DNA of 64,000 nt, from assembly GCA_018524725.1 (NCBI GenBank), contig JAEUWP010000537.1, positions 22,422 to 86,421 of the forward strand. Reading direction: 5' to 3'. The position numbers and the translations under genes were made by a program. Below are positions 23,460 to 34,170 of this stretch, one piece after another (the first letter of the stretch is position 1; each line of letters begins with the position of its first letter). Under the pieces are notes generated by a model, which had not been told where the DNA came from, ran no database searches, and worked only from the letters and a program-made list of their open reading frames with translations. The DNA comes from Podaxis mareebaensis (Eukaryota; Basidiomycota; Agaricomycetes; Agaricales; Agaricaceae).

Positions 23460-24290
23460 GGTGTCTCCCCCCTCTCTTTTCCCCCCCCTCCCCCCCCCCT
23501 CTCTTTCCCCCCGACCAACCGACCGACCGACCGACCGACCTGATAAACACTCGTCGATATGAATGAATGCCAACTATTTAGCACGGTTGGAGTCGGCTGA
23601 GCACCCAATTCGTTGTCTCTTGAAAAGTGTATATATATATATATATATATCTTGTATATATCTTGTGTATATATATATATATTATTATTATTAAATCGTC
23701 GCGCGACATCGTCCCTACCCCACCCTAACATCATGCCTCCCCCTCCAGTCGGGCCCTCCTTTTCCTTCTTGTTCTTGTTCTTGTTCTTCTTGTTCTTCTT
23801 GTTCTTCTTCTTCTTTTCGTTCTTGTCCTTCTTGTTCTTCTTCTTGTTCTTCTTTTCGTTCTTGTTCTTCTTGTTCTTCTTTTTGTTCTTCTTCTTTTTT
23901 TTGTCCTTCCTCCTCCTCCTCTTCTTCTTCTTCTTCTTTTTCTTTTTCTCCTTCTTCTTCTTCTTCTTCTTCTTCTTCTTCTTTTTGTTCTTCTTCTTCT
24001 TCTTCTTTTGATTAGATTGATTAGATTGATTAATCTGATTGGGATGGATTGGGATGGATTGGGATGGATTGATGGATGGATTGGGATGGATTGATGGATG
24101 GATTGGGATGGATTGATGGATGGATTGATTAATAATAATAATAATAGTAATATTATTATTATTAATTACTTTTATTTTATTTTATTTTATTTACTTTTCT
24201 TGTTTCATTTTATTTTTTTATTTTTTATTTTATATTATATATATATATATATTTATTTTATATTCTTTATTTTTTATATTTTTCCCCTCC
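23460..24290. repeat. Simple-sequence block
   Basis: In order: C-rich pyrimidine runs (23467-23512), GACC repeats (23514-23540), TA repeats (23628-23690), a 250-base pyrimidine tract of TTC/TTG-TTC units (23755-24009), a GGATTGATGGAT-type array (24010-24130) and TTATT/TATA-rich sequence (24130-24290). Open frames here (poly-Phe and similar) are compositional. Confidence 0.9.
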
Positions 24291-24404
24291 CTTCCCTCAC
24301 CCCCCTTCCCAAGGGTAGGGTAAAGGAGGTAGGGGGGTGGGAGGTGGGTTGCAAAAGGGTCTGCAAAAGGGGTTGCAAAGAAGGTTGCAAAGAGGGTCTG
24401 TAAT

Positions 24405-25321
24405 GCCTTCCTCTTCTTCCTCTTCCAGTAACCACCATCATCGGTGGTTAAGTGCTCATCACCATTAGGCAATTGTCACAAGGGCAAAAGCCCATCTGTT
24501 ACTTCTGAAACTCCTCAGGTGGCCAAAGACTGTGAACATGATCATCAGCAAGAGAAGGCATAGCAAGAGAACACCTTGAACTACACAAGACTATGACTAT
24601 AGATGAAGCAGACTGTCATGGCATATGAACTCCCTCCAACCCCCATGCAGTCGGATTCCCTCAACCTCCCTCCCCCCCCCCCCCCCCACAACAGGAGTGG
24701 CAGAAAATCTCCTGGATGACACCTGAGCTGAGCACCCCCCTCCCCTTCATCATCATCTGGGTAAACTACTGGGCAGTCCCAGTGCATACTCTCTTCTGAC
24801 ATGGGGCTTGATCTCCCTGTCCTCCCTCTTTCCAAGCAGGCAACTCCCAAGGCTGCTCCCACCACCCTCTCCATCTACTCCCATCTACTCCCACCCTCCA
24901 ACAAGGTTGAGGACAATGATGAGGATGACACTTTCAATATTACAGAGACACTAGACAGTTTCCATAAAGAAATTCAAGGTCTCTCTTTGAAACAAGTTAA
25001 ATTGATGAGCGACCAACATACTTTTGCCACACTTTTGCCATCCTCTGTGAGCTTGCCAGCTTCCTTGAGGTCAGAGGCACTTTTCACAACCATACACTGC
25101 CCAGCTTGGAAACTCCCTCCCCCCAGGCAGTATTACTGCCTTGTTATTCAACACCCACAGGGTGCAAGACAAACATGAGCTGTTCTATGGAACAGCTGAC
25201 TCAGCAATAGCAGATGTCCAACTAGCACCTACCCCTCAACCCTCTATCCAGGCTCCAGTGCCTCCCCCAGCCCCCTTCTGTGCCTCTCATTTCATGTGAC
25301 AGGCCCAGACCTCCCTCACAT
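24405..25321 (+). pseudogene. LINE ORF1-like fragment, copy 1
   Basis: Reads LDSFHKEIQGLSLKQVKLMS, DQHTFATL, PAWKLPPPRQYYCLVIQHPQ. It is parallel to 26085-27010, including the non-coding-looking lead GTAACCACCATCATC and TCACAAGGGCAA. It has several frame breaks. The resemblance to the N-terminal part of fungal non-LTR ORF1 proteins is inferred mainly from its link to the CCHC segment at 28658-29200. Confidence 0.55.
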
Positions 25322-25980
25322 TATTACATAGAGACAGTATGGACATCGTCTCAGTGCAGAGAGATACTGTCCTAAGACAACCCAACACTATTAAGTTCCT
25401 GAAGTGGAGTGCCTGTCCACTCTCCTGAGAGAACTAGAGGCTGGTTGGAGATCTCGCAGGGACTGCCTAGGGAGAGATATGGCTTGTAAGGTCACAGGCT
25501 ACTCCATAGGTTTAGCTGTTATGTCAGTTATCCTGTCGAGGCAGGTAGAGCTCTCATGCAGCAAGAAGATAGAGCAGAAGACAGTCCTGCTATTCTCGTG
25601 CTATGTACAAATGATCATAAAGCTAAGTTCTACTTACTTTATGAGCTATTGAAATATGAGAGCGATTGCTATTCTACATATCCTAAAGGAGAATCTTTGT
25701 AGTTACTTTGGTGCTCTAAGTATAGTGGACTGAGCCCAAAGTAAGATGAGATCTACAGAAGGTGGACTATTATTATACATCGTATCACCAAGCCTGAGTA
25801 CTAAATATAGTGTGACTTCAGAAGATCTAAGATAAGACCAAAGGTCGAGATGGAAATTGAGACAAGGCAGAGTCGCTTGGATTCTGAGAGGCAGAAAGAC
25901 AGCTGAAGACAAGGAGATGGGAATGCAAGGAAAACATGGACGATGACGGAAACAAGAGGAGTGTAACACACATGCCCCTT
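25322..25980. other. Unrecognised insertion between LINE fragments
   Basis: The ORF1-like sequence is interrupted after CAGACCTCCCTCACA and resumes near 25981 with the next CACATGACAGGCCCAGACC unit. The inserted 650 bp has no coding pattern and may be a decayed LTR or other repeat. Confidence 0.4.
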
Positions 25981-26084
25981 CACCTCCTCCACATGACAGG
26001 CCCAGACCTCCCTCACATGACATCAAGCCCAGCTCCTCTAGCCCCAATCCCTCTACACTCAAAGGTGCCTCCATCACTCTCACC

Positions 26085-27340
26085 TTCCTCTTCCTAGTAA
26101 CCACCATCATCATGGTTAAGTGCTCATCACTATGGGCAATTGTCACAAGGGCAAGAGCCCATCTGTTATTCCTGAAACCCCTCAGCAGCATAAAGACCAT
26201 GAATATGACCACCCAGCAAGATAAAGCATGGCATGATAACATTGAAATGCACAAAATGATGACCATTGATGAAGTGAATGGTCAAGGCATCTGTACTCCC
26301 TCCAACCCCAGTAGTTGGATCCCTCAAGCCCCCTCCCACAACAAGAGTGGCAATGACTCTCTTGGGTGATATCTGAGCCAAGCACCCCCTCTTCCTCATC
26401 TCCTTCAGGGCATGCTACTGGGCATCTCCAGAGCAGGTCCTCTTCTGACATGGAGCTTAATCCTCCTGTCTCTTCCCCTTCTGAGCAGTTGACACCCAAG
26501 GCTGCTCCCTGTTCTCTTCCATCTGATTCTGCCCCCCAAACAAGGTTGATGAAGACAATGAAAACAACACCCTCAACATTACAGCTACTTTAGACAGCAT
26601 CTGTAAAGAAATTCAACAGCTCACTAAAGATCAAGTCAAGTCTTACAGTGACCACCATACTTTTGCCACCCTTTGTGGACTCATTGGCTTTCTCGAGGTC
26701 AAAGGCACATTTCATGACCATATCCCACCAAACTGGAAAGCCCCACCTCCCCCCCCCAGGCAGTATTACTGCTTTGTTATTCAATGCCCACAGAACATGA
26801 GGTGAACATAAGCCATCCCATGGAATGGCTGACTCAGTGATGGCAGATGCCCAACCAGTGTCCACTTCCCAACCCTCTACCCAGGTTCTGGCACCTCCCC
26901 AGCCCCCCCCCTTGCAATGGCCACCTCACATGACAGGCCCAGACCTCCCTCATGTGCCTCTCCACCTCTACATGACAGGCCCAGACCTCCCACATGTGAC
27001 ATCAAGACTGGCCCCCCAGGCCCCAACCCCTCCACATGGCAGAAGCTGTACTTTGCCACCTGGGGCCCTACCTGGTGTCAATTTTTCTTGAGCACCAGTG
27101 CTTGCAACCTTGCTAGTGCCTGTGTCTCCCTCCAATCCCTTGTCACACACTTTAATCAAGTGCTTACCCAGGCCAAGTTGGCACTCTCTGTCGACTACAG
27201 TCACTTCCACTCTGGTGTCATCACTTTTTTTATGGGCAGTGTCCCCTCCCGGGCAGACCTTGATACCCTCTCCACCTCCCTTCCCTCTGCACTCAAGAGT
27301 GCCTCCATTACCCTCCCCATTGTTACAGCCTAAACTGTTT
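26085..27340 (+). pseudogene. LINE ORF1-like fragment, copy 2
   Basis: A second copy of the 24405 segment that runs further: ITATLDSICKEIQQLTKDQV, DHHTFATLCGLIGFLEVKGTF, PPPRQYYCFVIQCPQ. After a Pro-rich linker with two TGPDLPHV units it reads QSLVTHFNQVLTQAKLALSV and ITLPIV. Frame changes are needed. It looks like the upstream part of a non-LTR retrotransposon ORF1; the zinc-knuckle part lies at 28658-29200 after an insertion. Confidence 0.6.
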
Positions 27341-28657
27341 TCAGTCATGAAAGCAGTATCTAGGTTATAATATAATTGAGTTTTATGGTTAGAATAACAG
27401 ACTATGAACCCACACTAGAAGAAGCCTTAGCACCTCACAAGGATCAACCCAGTAGTATAGTCTAGGCACCTAGATCAGGAAAACAGTACCGACTAGATGC
27501 ATCCATATGCCGCTGATTCAGTATCATCACTGAAGTCAAGATTATATTACTGAGGACCATTCATCAATCACATCCTCGTGAGGATCCTTTCTTGCACAAG
27601 TGACACTAGGGATTATCTTGTTCAGTAGTATGCTTAGCTGCCACTATGTACCAAGGACCTAGCTTAGCTATGACCTCAGCAGATGAAGTCCAAGTCAGAA
27701 GAAAGACTACCCAACTAAGGGATCAATGTGTCATCTCAGTAGAAGTGATTCATTGACCTCATGAGGTGTCAAAACTATGCAATTCATTTACAGTCAATGA
27801 TCTACATTAGCTTAGTGAGACATGCTGAGCATGAGGATTCATAATACTATCGAGTCAGGAATGGCAGAGGGTATTACACATACAGTAAACTTGGTCAGCA
27901 AAAGCTGATACATATCACATGCATGTACTTTATCAGTCTATACATCCACTACCAGAACACCCTGTTGGGCAGGGAACAATATAGATTATAAATTATATGA
28001 CTCTGTACTTGTAGGCATAATCATTTGTTGACTCAGGACATTATAACACTAGATTGTAATCACTCCCCAACTTATAATATAAAATCCCGTCAATGACGCA
28101 AGGTGAAGCAAGGGAATTCCTACTGAGCTTTGCTTGGAGAGTTATTGTATATTTGACAATCACTGAAGTGATAGTTAAGCATATCATTGGTCAGAGCACT
28201 CATCGGTATGAGTTGGTATATTTCTAGTAGTAGCGAGGGATTGCTCTCGCTAGCTTCAGTTCTTTGGTACTTGTGTATCAGTAGTGACGCTGTGTCAGAG
28301 ACTTGTCAATTTAGAACTAACTGTCTAGTTCAGTCTTGAACTAGGAAATCACTGAGACTACCTCATGACAACATCCAGAAATCCTTGTGTCAAGCAAAGA
28401 TAACACCAAGCACACACACATTCCCTCACTCCTTCACAACTCCCACTTCTTCTTTAACATCCTCAGTGAGTGCTTAGATCTCACATCACTTTATTATTTC
28501 TTTCATCTCTAGACCAGAGTCCCCCTCGAACTTGCTAGGGTGTGGCTTTTGGTAATACTATTTTATATTTCGTTTCACATTATACCCTATTATCTATTAT
28601 ATTCTATAGTATTCTGTTTGCTGCCCCATCACTGCGTCCCGATCTTTTATCAAGATC
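27341..28657. other. Insertion in LINE ORF1, LTR-like repeat
   Basis: It separates the two ORF1 blocks. The part 27890-28130 (for example TATATGACTCTGTACTTGTAGG and later AATGACGCAAGGTGAAG) has a diverged inverted counterpart at 32285-32610. No protein was recognised. It may be a solo LTR. Ends were not determined. Confidence 0.45.
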
Positions 28658-29200
28658 ATGGATGCCCCATTTTTCTCAACTGATGGGTTCACACTCACAG
28701 CTGATCAAGTCAAGACTGGGGCTTCAGCCTCTCCCTTCTTCCCCTCCTCTGATATGCACCACTTGCATGTCATCTGCAATTCCACCAAGTTTGATACTGC
28801 CACCATGTGGATTGACTTGGTCGACTCCCAATGCAGCACTCTCACTGCCTCCCTCATCAACAGGTGCATCATGATCAATAGTGTGTCCTGTCTGATCAAA
28901 GGGGCTCATGCCCACACCAGCACACCTCAATAACAGCACTACTGGCATTAGGGTCATCCTTCTGATGCCTGTTGCACTTGTGTGCCCAGGTGTCCTCTCT
29001 GTGGGGGGTCCTCATTCTGAGGCCTCTCACTGCTCCATGGCTAGGTGCTGCAAGGGCAACTCCAAAGCAATCCCCCCTCCCCCCCCTTACTCCAGCAGGC
29101 AATCCCTGCCCTCACTCCCCCTGGTGCCTCAACTGCTTAGGCACCCACCCCTCTAATGACCACCAGTGCCCATACTAGTGACACTGCTTCAAATAGGATT
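28658..29200 (+). pseudogene. LINE ORF1, CCHC zinc-knuckle part
   Basis: MDAPFFSTDGFTLTADQVKT, then TMWIDLVDSQCSTLTASLIN. After a frameshift near 28930 it reads VPRCPLCGGPHSEASHCSMA with RCCKGNSKA, and further on CLNCLGTHPSNDHQCPY. The Cys/His spacing matches retroelement zinc knuckles of fungal LINE ORF1. A full-length reverse transcriptase does not follow. Confidence 0.7.
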
Positions 29201-29499
29201 GGATCCACAGCTGATACCAACATGATGGGGCCTCCACTTCAGCCAAGAAATCTTTTGCTCCTCAGAGTAGAGGATGTAAGGGTTAGTTAAGACAAGTGCA
29301 AGTGGCCACATCAATGTCTTCTGTATGGACTATTTTGCTTTCATCTCACTACATTTTACTTTGAACTATTTCATTCATGTTGTTTGGGGCACCTGTTTTC
29401 TTTTCCTCTGTTTCCTTTCTCTCTATAACTATTGGGACTGCTACCATGTACCCTTTTGTAGTAGGCTAGTCTTGCTGCAATAAACTTCGATTTTTTTTT

Positions 29500-30260
29500 A
29501 AAAAAAAAGAGGGTCTGCAAAAGGGGTCCCAAAGAAGGGTTGCAAGGAAGGGTTGCAAAGAAGGGATTGCAAAAAAGGGTCACAAAGAAGGATCACAAAG
29601 AAGGGTTACAAAGGCTGCAAAAGTTGCAAAGGTCACAAAGGTTGCAAAGGTCACAAAGGCCTGTTCCCCCCCTTTTCCTCCAAAAAAAGGGAAAAAGAGA
29701 GGGGAAGGAGGGGAGAGGGGAAGGAGGGGAGAGGGGAAGGAGGGGAGAGGGGGAAAGAGGAGAGGAGGGAGGGAGAGGAGGGAGGGAGAAGGGGGAAAGT
29801 TTGCAAGCAGGAAAAATAAAAATAAAAAAAAGCAAAACAGAACAACATTAAAAAAAGTAATAAAAGCCATGCATAAAACAAAAAAATAATGTAAAACAAT
29901 GTAAAACAACATAAAACAGAATAATAAAAGCAATGTATAAAATAAAAAAAGTCACAGCTAACAAAGGTTGCAGCCAACAAAGGTTGTTGCTATAACTAAA
30001 AGGTGACAGAAGAGGTGGCAGGAGGGTAGCAGCATGTGTCATTTGTTATCATTATTTATCCATCCTTGGCCAGGCCCAGGCAAGGTTGGGGTAAAAAGGG
30101 GTGGAGGAGGTTCCTGTATATATGTGTATATATAAAGTAAATATTTATTTATTGTATATTATATGAGTGAGAGAGTGAGTAAGTAAGAGAGAGGGTGAGT
30201 GAGAGAGCAAGTGAGTAAGAGAGTGAGTAAGGGTGAGTGAGAGAGTGAGTGAGCAAGGGA
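29500..30260. repeat. Purine-rich low-complexity block
   Basis: AAAGAAGGGTTGC-type units (29510-29660), GGGGAAGGAGGGGAGAG repeats (29690-29795), A-rich sequence to 29960, a short TATA repeat, and GAGTGAGTAAGAGA microsatellites (30160-30260). Confidence 0.85.
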
Positions 30261-31024
30261 TGAAGAAAGAGAGCATCATAACTATCTGCATGCTTCCATG
30301 CTTACTTTTCTATGCTTATCCAACATCTGAAAGTCTGGTTCTAAGGTTCTGATTTTATACAATTCTGATCTGCTCATTCCATTAATGGATTCTGTCTGCT
30401 CTGTTGTCTAAATAGGCAGGTATGCTTACTCAGTTGCTCATGACCTTTGCAATGAGTGACATTTGTTCACTTTTCCTTTATTGTCTTAGATTCTTTACCT
30501 TTGTCTTGGTAACTTCATTCTTATTTCTGTTCTGCATTTTGTTACCTTCTGCTTAGTTTTCCTTCCAACCCATCTCCACACTTGTACCTTCCACCCACTT
30601 CCTAGTTCTTGTGTATCTCCAAATATATTTTACCCAGTTGTACTTATTATTATTCTCCAGTTGTTCTCTTGTCTTCTGTATCTAGTTCTCAATGCATATT
30701 TAAGGGTAGGAGTTCCTGTATCTAATTCCTTAGTCTGAATATCAACTTTGCTAATCCCCTCTAGCTCTGTTCTACTTGTCTGTCCTCTGAGTTGCCTTCT
30801 AACCACTCCTGTCTGGCTTCTGAGCTCTCTTTCTCTCTTGTTCCTCCTGCCTCTATGTTCTGTTCCCCATCTAAACCAGACCAACATGACACCAGAAGGG
30901 CATAGCACATAAGCTGAGGCTAAGGTCTGCTCCTGAAGCTAATAGGTACTCACTCAGAATGTAACAGCAAGGGAGGAGAGATATGCATGTTTGAGACAAG
31001 CTAAAGCATATAAGAAATAGGATA
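30261..31024. other. No recognisable gene
   Basis: A minus open frame (30630-30908) lacks family features. This is where the reverse transcriptase of the LINE fragment to the right would lie, but it is not detectable. Confidence 0.4.
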
Positions 31025-31984
31025 TCAAATAAACTGAATTAAATTGATTATGGTGTCAAGGTCAACTGGACATTTAGCAACAGAGTTGTAGGAAGAGTCA
31101 AGGGCATGCCAGAAGTCATCTAGCTTGTCACAACTCTTCCCATTGTAGGAAATAATTTGGGAGGGAGGGAGGTTTCTCTTACCAATCCATGTCATGAGGT
31201 CCCATAGGTGTTGGTCCTCTTTGGCTATGTCTTTGATCTTTTTGTTGAAGAACATGTATTTGGCTTGGCAGGTGGTCCTCCAGAATTTGGCCCAGTTAGC
31301 CTTGGATTTGTGCACTTGGAAGGCTTTGAGGGTGGCAGAGTATTGGAAGTTCCACTACAGCTTGGATTTTGTGCAGATCTTGACAGTCTTGGCGCTGTTG
31401 TGCCATTCTTGAGAGATGACTTGAGACATAGTTGAGGCATATGCGAGAACAACACTGCTGGAATTAAATACCAGTGGGATGTTTTGGAGGTGGACAGAAA
31501 TGGAGTAGAGGAAGGTGGCCTCTTCCTCAGAGTCTCCTGGGATAGTTAGTTTCTTGATGTAGGGTTGGAAAGGAGAGGGAAGGAGAAGGGAAAGGAGAAG
31601 TGGGAGGTGATCAGATTTGAATTGCCAGTTGTCACAAATTGAGTAGACTGGGCTTGGATGGAGGGAGTTGGCAACCATGAAAATAAGGTCAGTGACTGAT
31701 GGGTGTTTGGAATTATTTAAAGGAATGTGAGTGTACTTTTCACTTTCAGGCATCAAGAGCATGAGTCCTATAGAGTTCATAATGTCAATTAAGAGGTCAC
31801 CTCTGGTGGAGTGATGAGAAATGTGTGGATCCCATTGAGGAAAATGGGAGTTAAAGTTGCCTCCCATGCAAATAATGTTCTTAGGGAAGAGAGGAATATG
31901 TGATTCAAGATAGGTGATGGAAGAGTCATTTGAGGGGTCAAAATAGCAATTAAGAAAATAAACCCCCTTCATGCACTCTCTCAT
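31025..31984 (-). pseudogene. LINE endonuclease (EEP fold) fragment
   Basis: Reads VYFLNCYFDPSNDSSITYLE, ICMGGNFNSHFPQWDP, TRGDLLIDIMNSIGLMLLMP, HPSVTDLIFMVAN and FKSDHLPLLLSLLLP, the order of the apurinic-endonuclease domain of non-LTR retrotransposons. The first catalytic motif, usually D-F-N, is N-F-N. The frame continues through one TAG at 31355-31357 into NWAKFWRTTCQAKYMFFNKK and WIGKRNLPPSQIISYNGKS, the linker toward the reverse transcriptase, and then ends. It is a truncated, inactive element. Confidence 0.85.
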
Positions 31985-32215
31985 ATATACACACTCTCTT
32001 ACTCACCCATACAAATATATACATATATATATACTCTCTTACTCACTCATACAAATATATACATATATATATACTCTCTTACTCACTCATACAAATATAT
32101 ACATATATATATACTCTCTCACTCTCATACTCATATATATATATATGCACCCTCTCTCTGTCCCTCTCTCTGTCCCTCTCTCTGTCCCTCTCTCTGTCCC
32201 TCTCTCTGTCCCTCT
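31985..32215. repeat. Microsatellite/minisatellite block
   Basis: Three units of about 45 bp (ACTCTCTTACTCACTCATAC plus a TATA-rich tail) are followed by five 12-bp CTCTCTGTCCCT units (from about 32153). Confidence 0.9.
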
Positions 32216-32284
32216 TTAAAACTCCTATAAAACAAACACTGTAACCATCACTTATCAAATTATTGAATGCACAACAAACCTCTA

Positions 32285-32610
32285 AGTGACACTTGGCAGG
32301 AATTCCCTCACTTCACCTTGTGTCATTGAGGGGTTTTTGTATATACATATATACATATATATATTTATATAAGTTAGCTGATTACAATCTAAAAATGAGT
32401 TGGGATTACAAAGTCCTGACTCAACTAATAATTATGCATACCAGGCACAGAGTCACATAATTTATGCTCTGCATTCAACTGTGCCCAATAGGGCATTCTG
32501 CTGGTGGATGGGGTATCCATTTCAACTACATGTATAGACTTGGCAAAGTGTGCATATGTAATATACAGTATTTATCAGCTGTTAGGATGGTCCTTACCAC
32601 CAGTCACCTA
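32285..32610 (-). repeat. LTR-like repeat, inverted relative to 27890-28130
   Basis: The reverse complement reads CATAAATTATGTGACTCTGT, GTTGAGTCAGGACTTTGTAA, TTTTTAGATTGTAATCAGCT and AATGACACAAGGTGAAG. It is collinear with 27890-28130 in plus orientation. The two are diverged. No coding region typical of an LTR element lies between them. Confidence 0.55.
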
Positions 32611-33261
32611 TGCCTAAGCTAAGGGGTGGCTATCTCAGTAGATGGTTTGCAAGTGCTAGAATCTACCAAGAAGGATAACAATAAGGTGGTGAGGCAAGTC
32701 TCCAATTAAGTACACTCTGAGGTCAAACTTCTGTCAGTCAAGAATATGACTAATAGAGGGTTTGCTACCACACTGATCATTAATTAATGTCAATCACAGA
32801 AGAGTGAGAGAACAATTCTGAGGTTTGAGACTATTTGAAGCCTGTGCTGCCAGTACATGAGCAGCTATTTAAGTGCTATGTCTAAAGTCCAAATCAGGAA
32901 GCTATGATGTAGTACTAAGTCCAAGAGTCAAGAGAAGTACATCAATGTGGAATGGAGACAAGACAAGAATAGAACTAGACTAAGAGACAAAGATAGAGCA
33001 AGCTTGAAATAGTACAAGAAGAGATAAGTCCAAAGGGGAGAGAGAGAAAGAGAGACATAGCTAAGTAGTACTTGTCTGTAGACAAACCAGAGATAAGTAA
33101 AAGAACTATTTACAAGTCCAGGTTGGGGTGAAGTTGTCCATCAGATGAATCAGAGGTATATGGGTCTAGAGATGAGGTAGAGCAGAGAATGGTGAAGTTC
33201 CCAATTAGAGGGGAGTCAGAAGAGTCTGACTTGAACATGGGACAGTCTGTGGCACAGTGAC
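32611..33261. other. No recognisable gene
   Basis: A-rich sequence with no coding pattern on either strand. Confidence 0.4.
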
Positions 33262-33920
33262 TGTAATGACAATGGTGATGAGGAGACATCTACAGTGACA
33301 TAGGGAGGTGGGTAGGGTGGAGGTGGAGTGGTGGTTGGTTCTTCAGGAGGTGACTCATCAATGCTGGGAGCATTGGAGTCAATGCTGAAGGGTAGGGAAA
33401 GTTGAGTATAGTATAGAGAGATGGATGGCAGATCCTCAGAGTTAGGATCAATATGATAGACTTCTACTTCTCAGAAGTAGAGTCCATGAGTGACTTTGTA
33501 CTTGATGATGTGCAGAACAACCTCTGGGGGACACATCATATAGGGGCAGAGGAATACAAGTGGCTCTCCAGTATAAGGGATCATCTTCTAGCCATGGGCC
33601 CATGATATGCTGAAGTTGCTAGCACTGGTTTGAATGTAGAGACCATCAGGGTCAAAGACATGAGTGAAGGGAGCATTGCCCTAGGTGATGTGCAGGATTT
33701 CAGTCATCATTCAATCAGTAGCATAGAATAGATGGCCAGGCATTGGCCAGTCTCCTGAGAATAGGGATGTGCAACCAGGAAGACATCAATTGGTGAAGGC
33801 CTCATTGTGATAGTACACAGAGTTGTTCACAGAGTCATTGGCATCAGTGGTAGTGCTGCAGGAAGCATTAGGAAGGCTAAGCTCATGAATAAGGGCATGG
33901 TGGATAATGTTGGTGTGGGT
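33262..33920 (-). pseudogene. Degraded coding region of unknown family
   Basis: One minus-strand frame keeps protein-like composition across several stops: NDSVNNSVYYHNEAFTN, GDWPMPGHLFYATD, APFTHVFDPDGLYIQTSASN, PYTGEPLVFLCPYMMCPPEV, VLHIIKYKVTHGLYF, EVEVYHIDPNSEDLPSISLY, then a Pro/Glu-rich tail. All breaks are single stop codons in a constant frame, so it looks like a decayed gene rather than chance. I cannot name the family. Confidence 0.45.
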
Positions 33921-33981
33921 CAGTCAGGAAGGCTAAGCTCATGAATAAGGGCATGGTGGATGACATTGGTGTGGGTCAGTC
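33870..33981. repeat. 56-bp tandem duplication
   Basis: AGGAAGGCTAAGCTCATGAA begins at 33870 and again at 33926. The two 56-bp units differ only by a few bases (GATAATGTT versus GATGACATT). Confidence 0.95.
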
Positions 33982-34016
33982 AGGGTGAGTTCATAACGTC
34001 AGCCAGAGCTGATGCT

Positions 34017-34170
34017 TACTGAGTTGCTTATTGATGATCTGCTTGTTACTGAGTTGCTTACTGATGATCTGCTTATTGTTGAGTTGCTTATTATTGAGTT
34101 GCTTATTATTGAGCTGCTTATTATTGAGCTGCTTATTATTGAGTTGCTTATTATTGAGTTGCTTATTGAT
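34017..34170. repeat. 15-bp tandem array (TTATTATTGAGTTGC)
   Basis: About ten units of TTATTATTGAGTTGC and variants (TTACTGATGATCTGC, TTATTATTGAGCTGC). Confidence 0.9.

Noticed and set aside
23613..24011. Open frame of mostly Phe and Leu
   Set aside because: It is the translation of the TTC/TTG pyrimidine microsatellite and not a membrane protein.
24405..27340. Independent fungal genes for the Ser/Pro-rich frames
   Set aside because: The segments are repeated within the window, frameshifted, and collinear with a zinc-knuckle ORF1, so they are retrotransposon debris.
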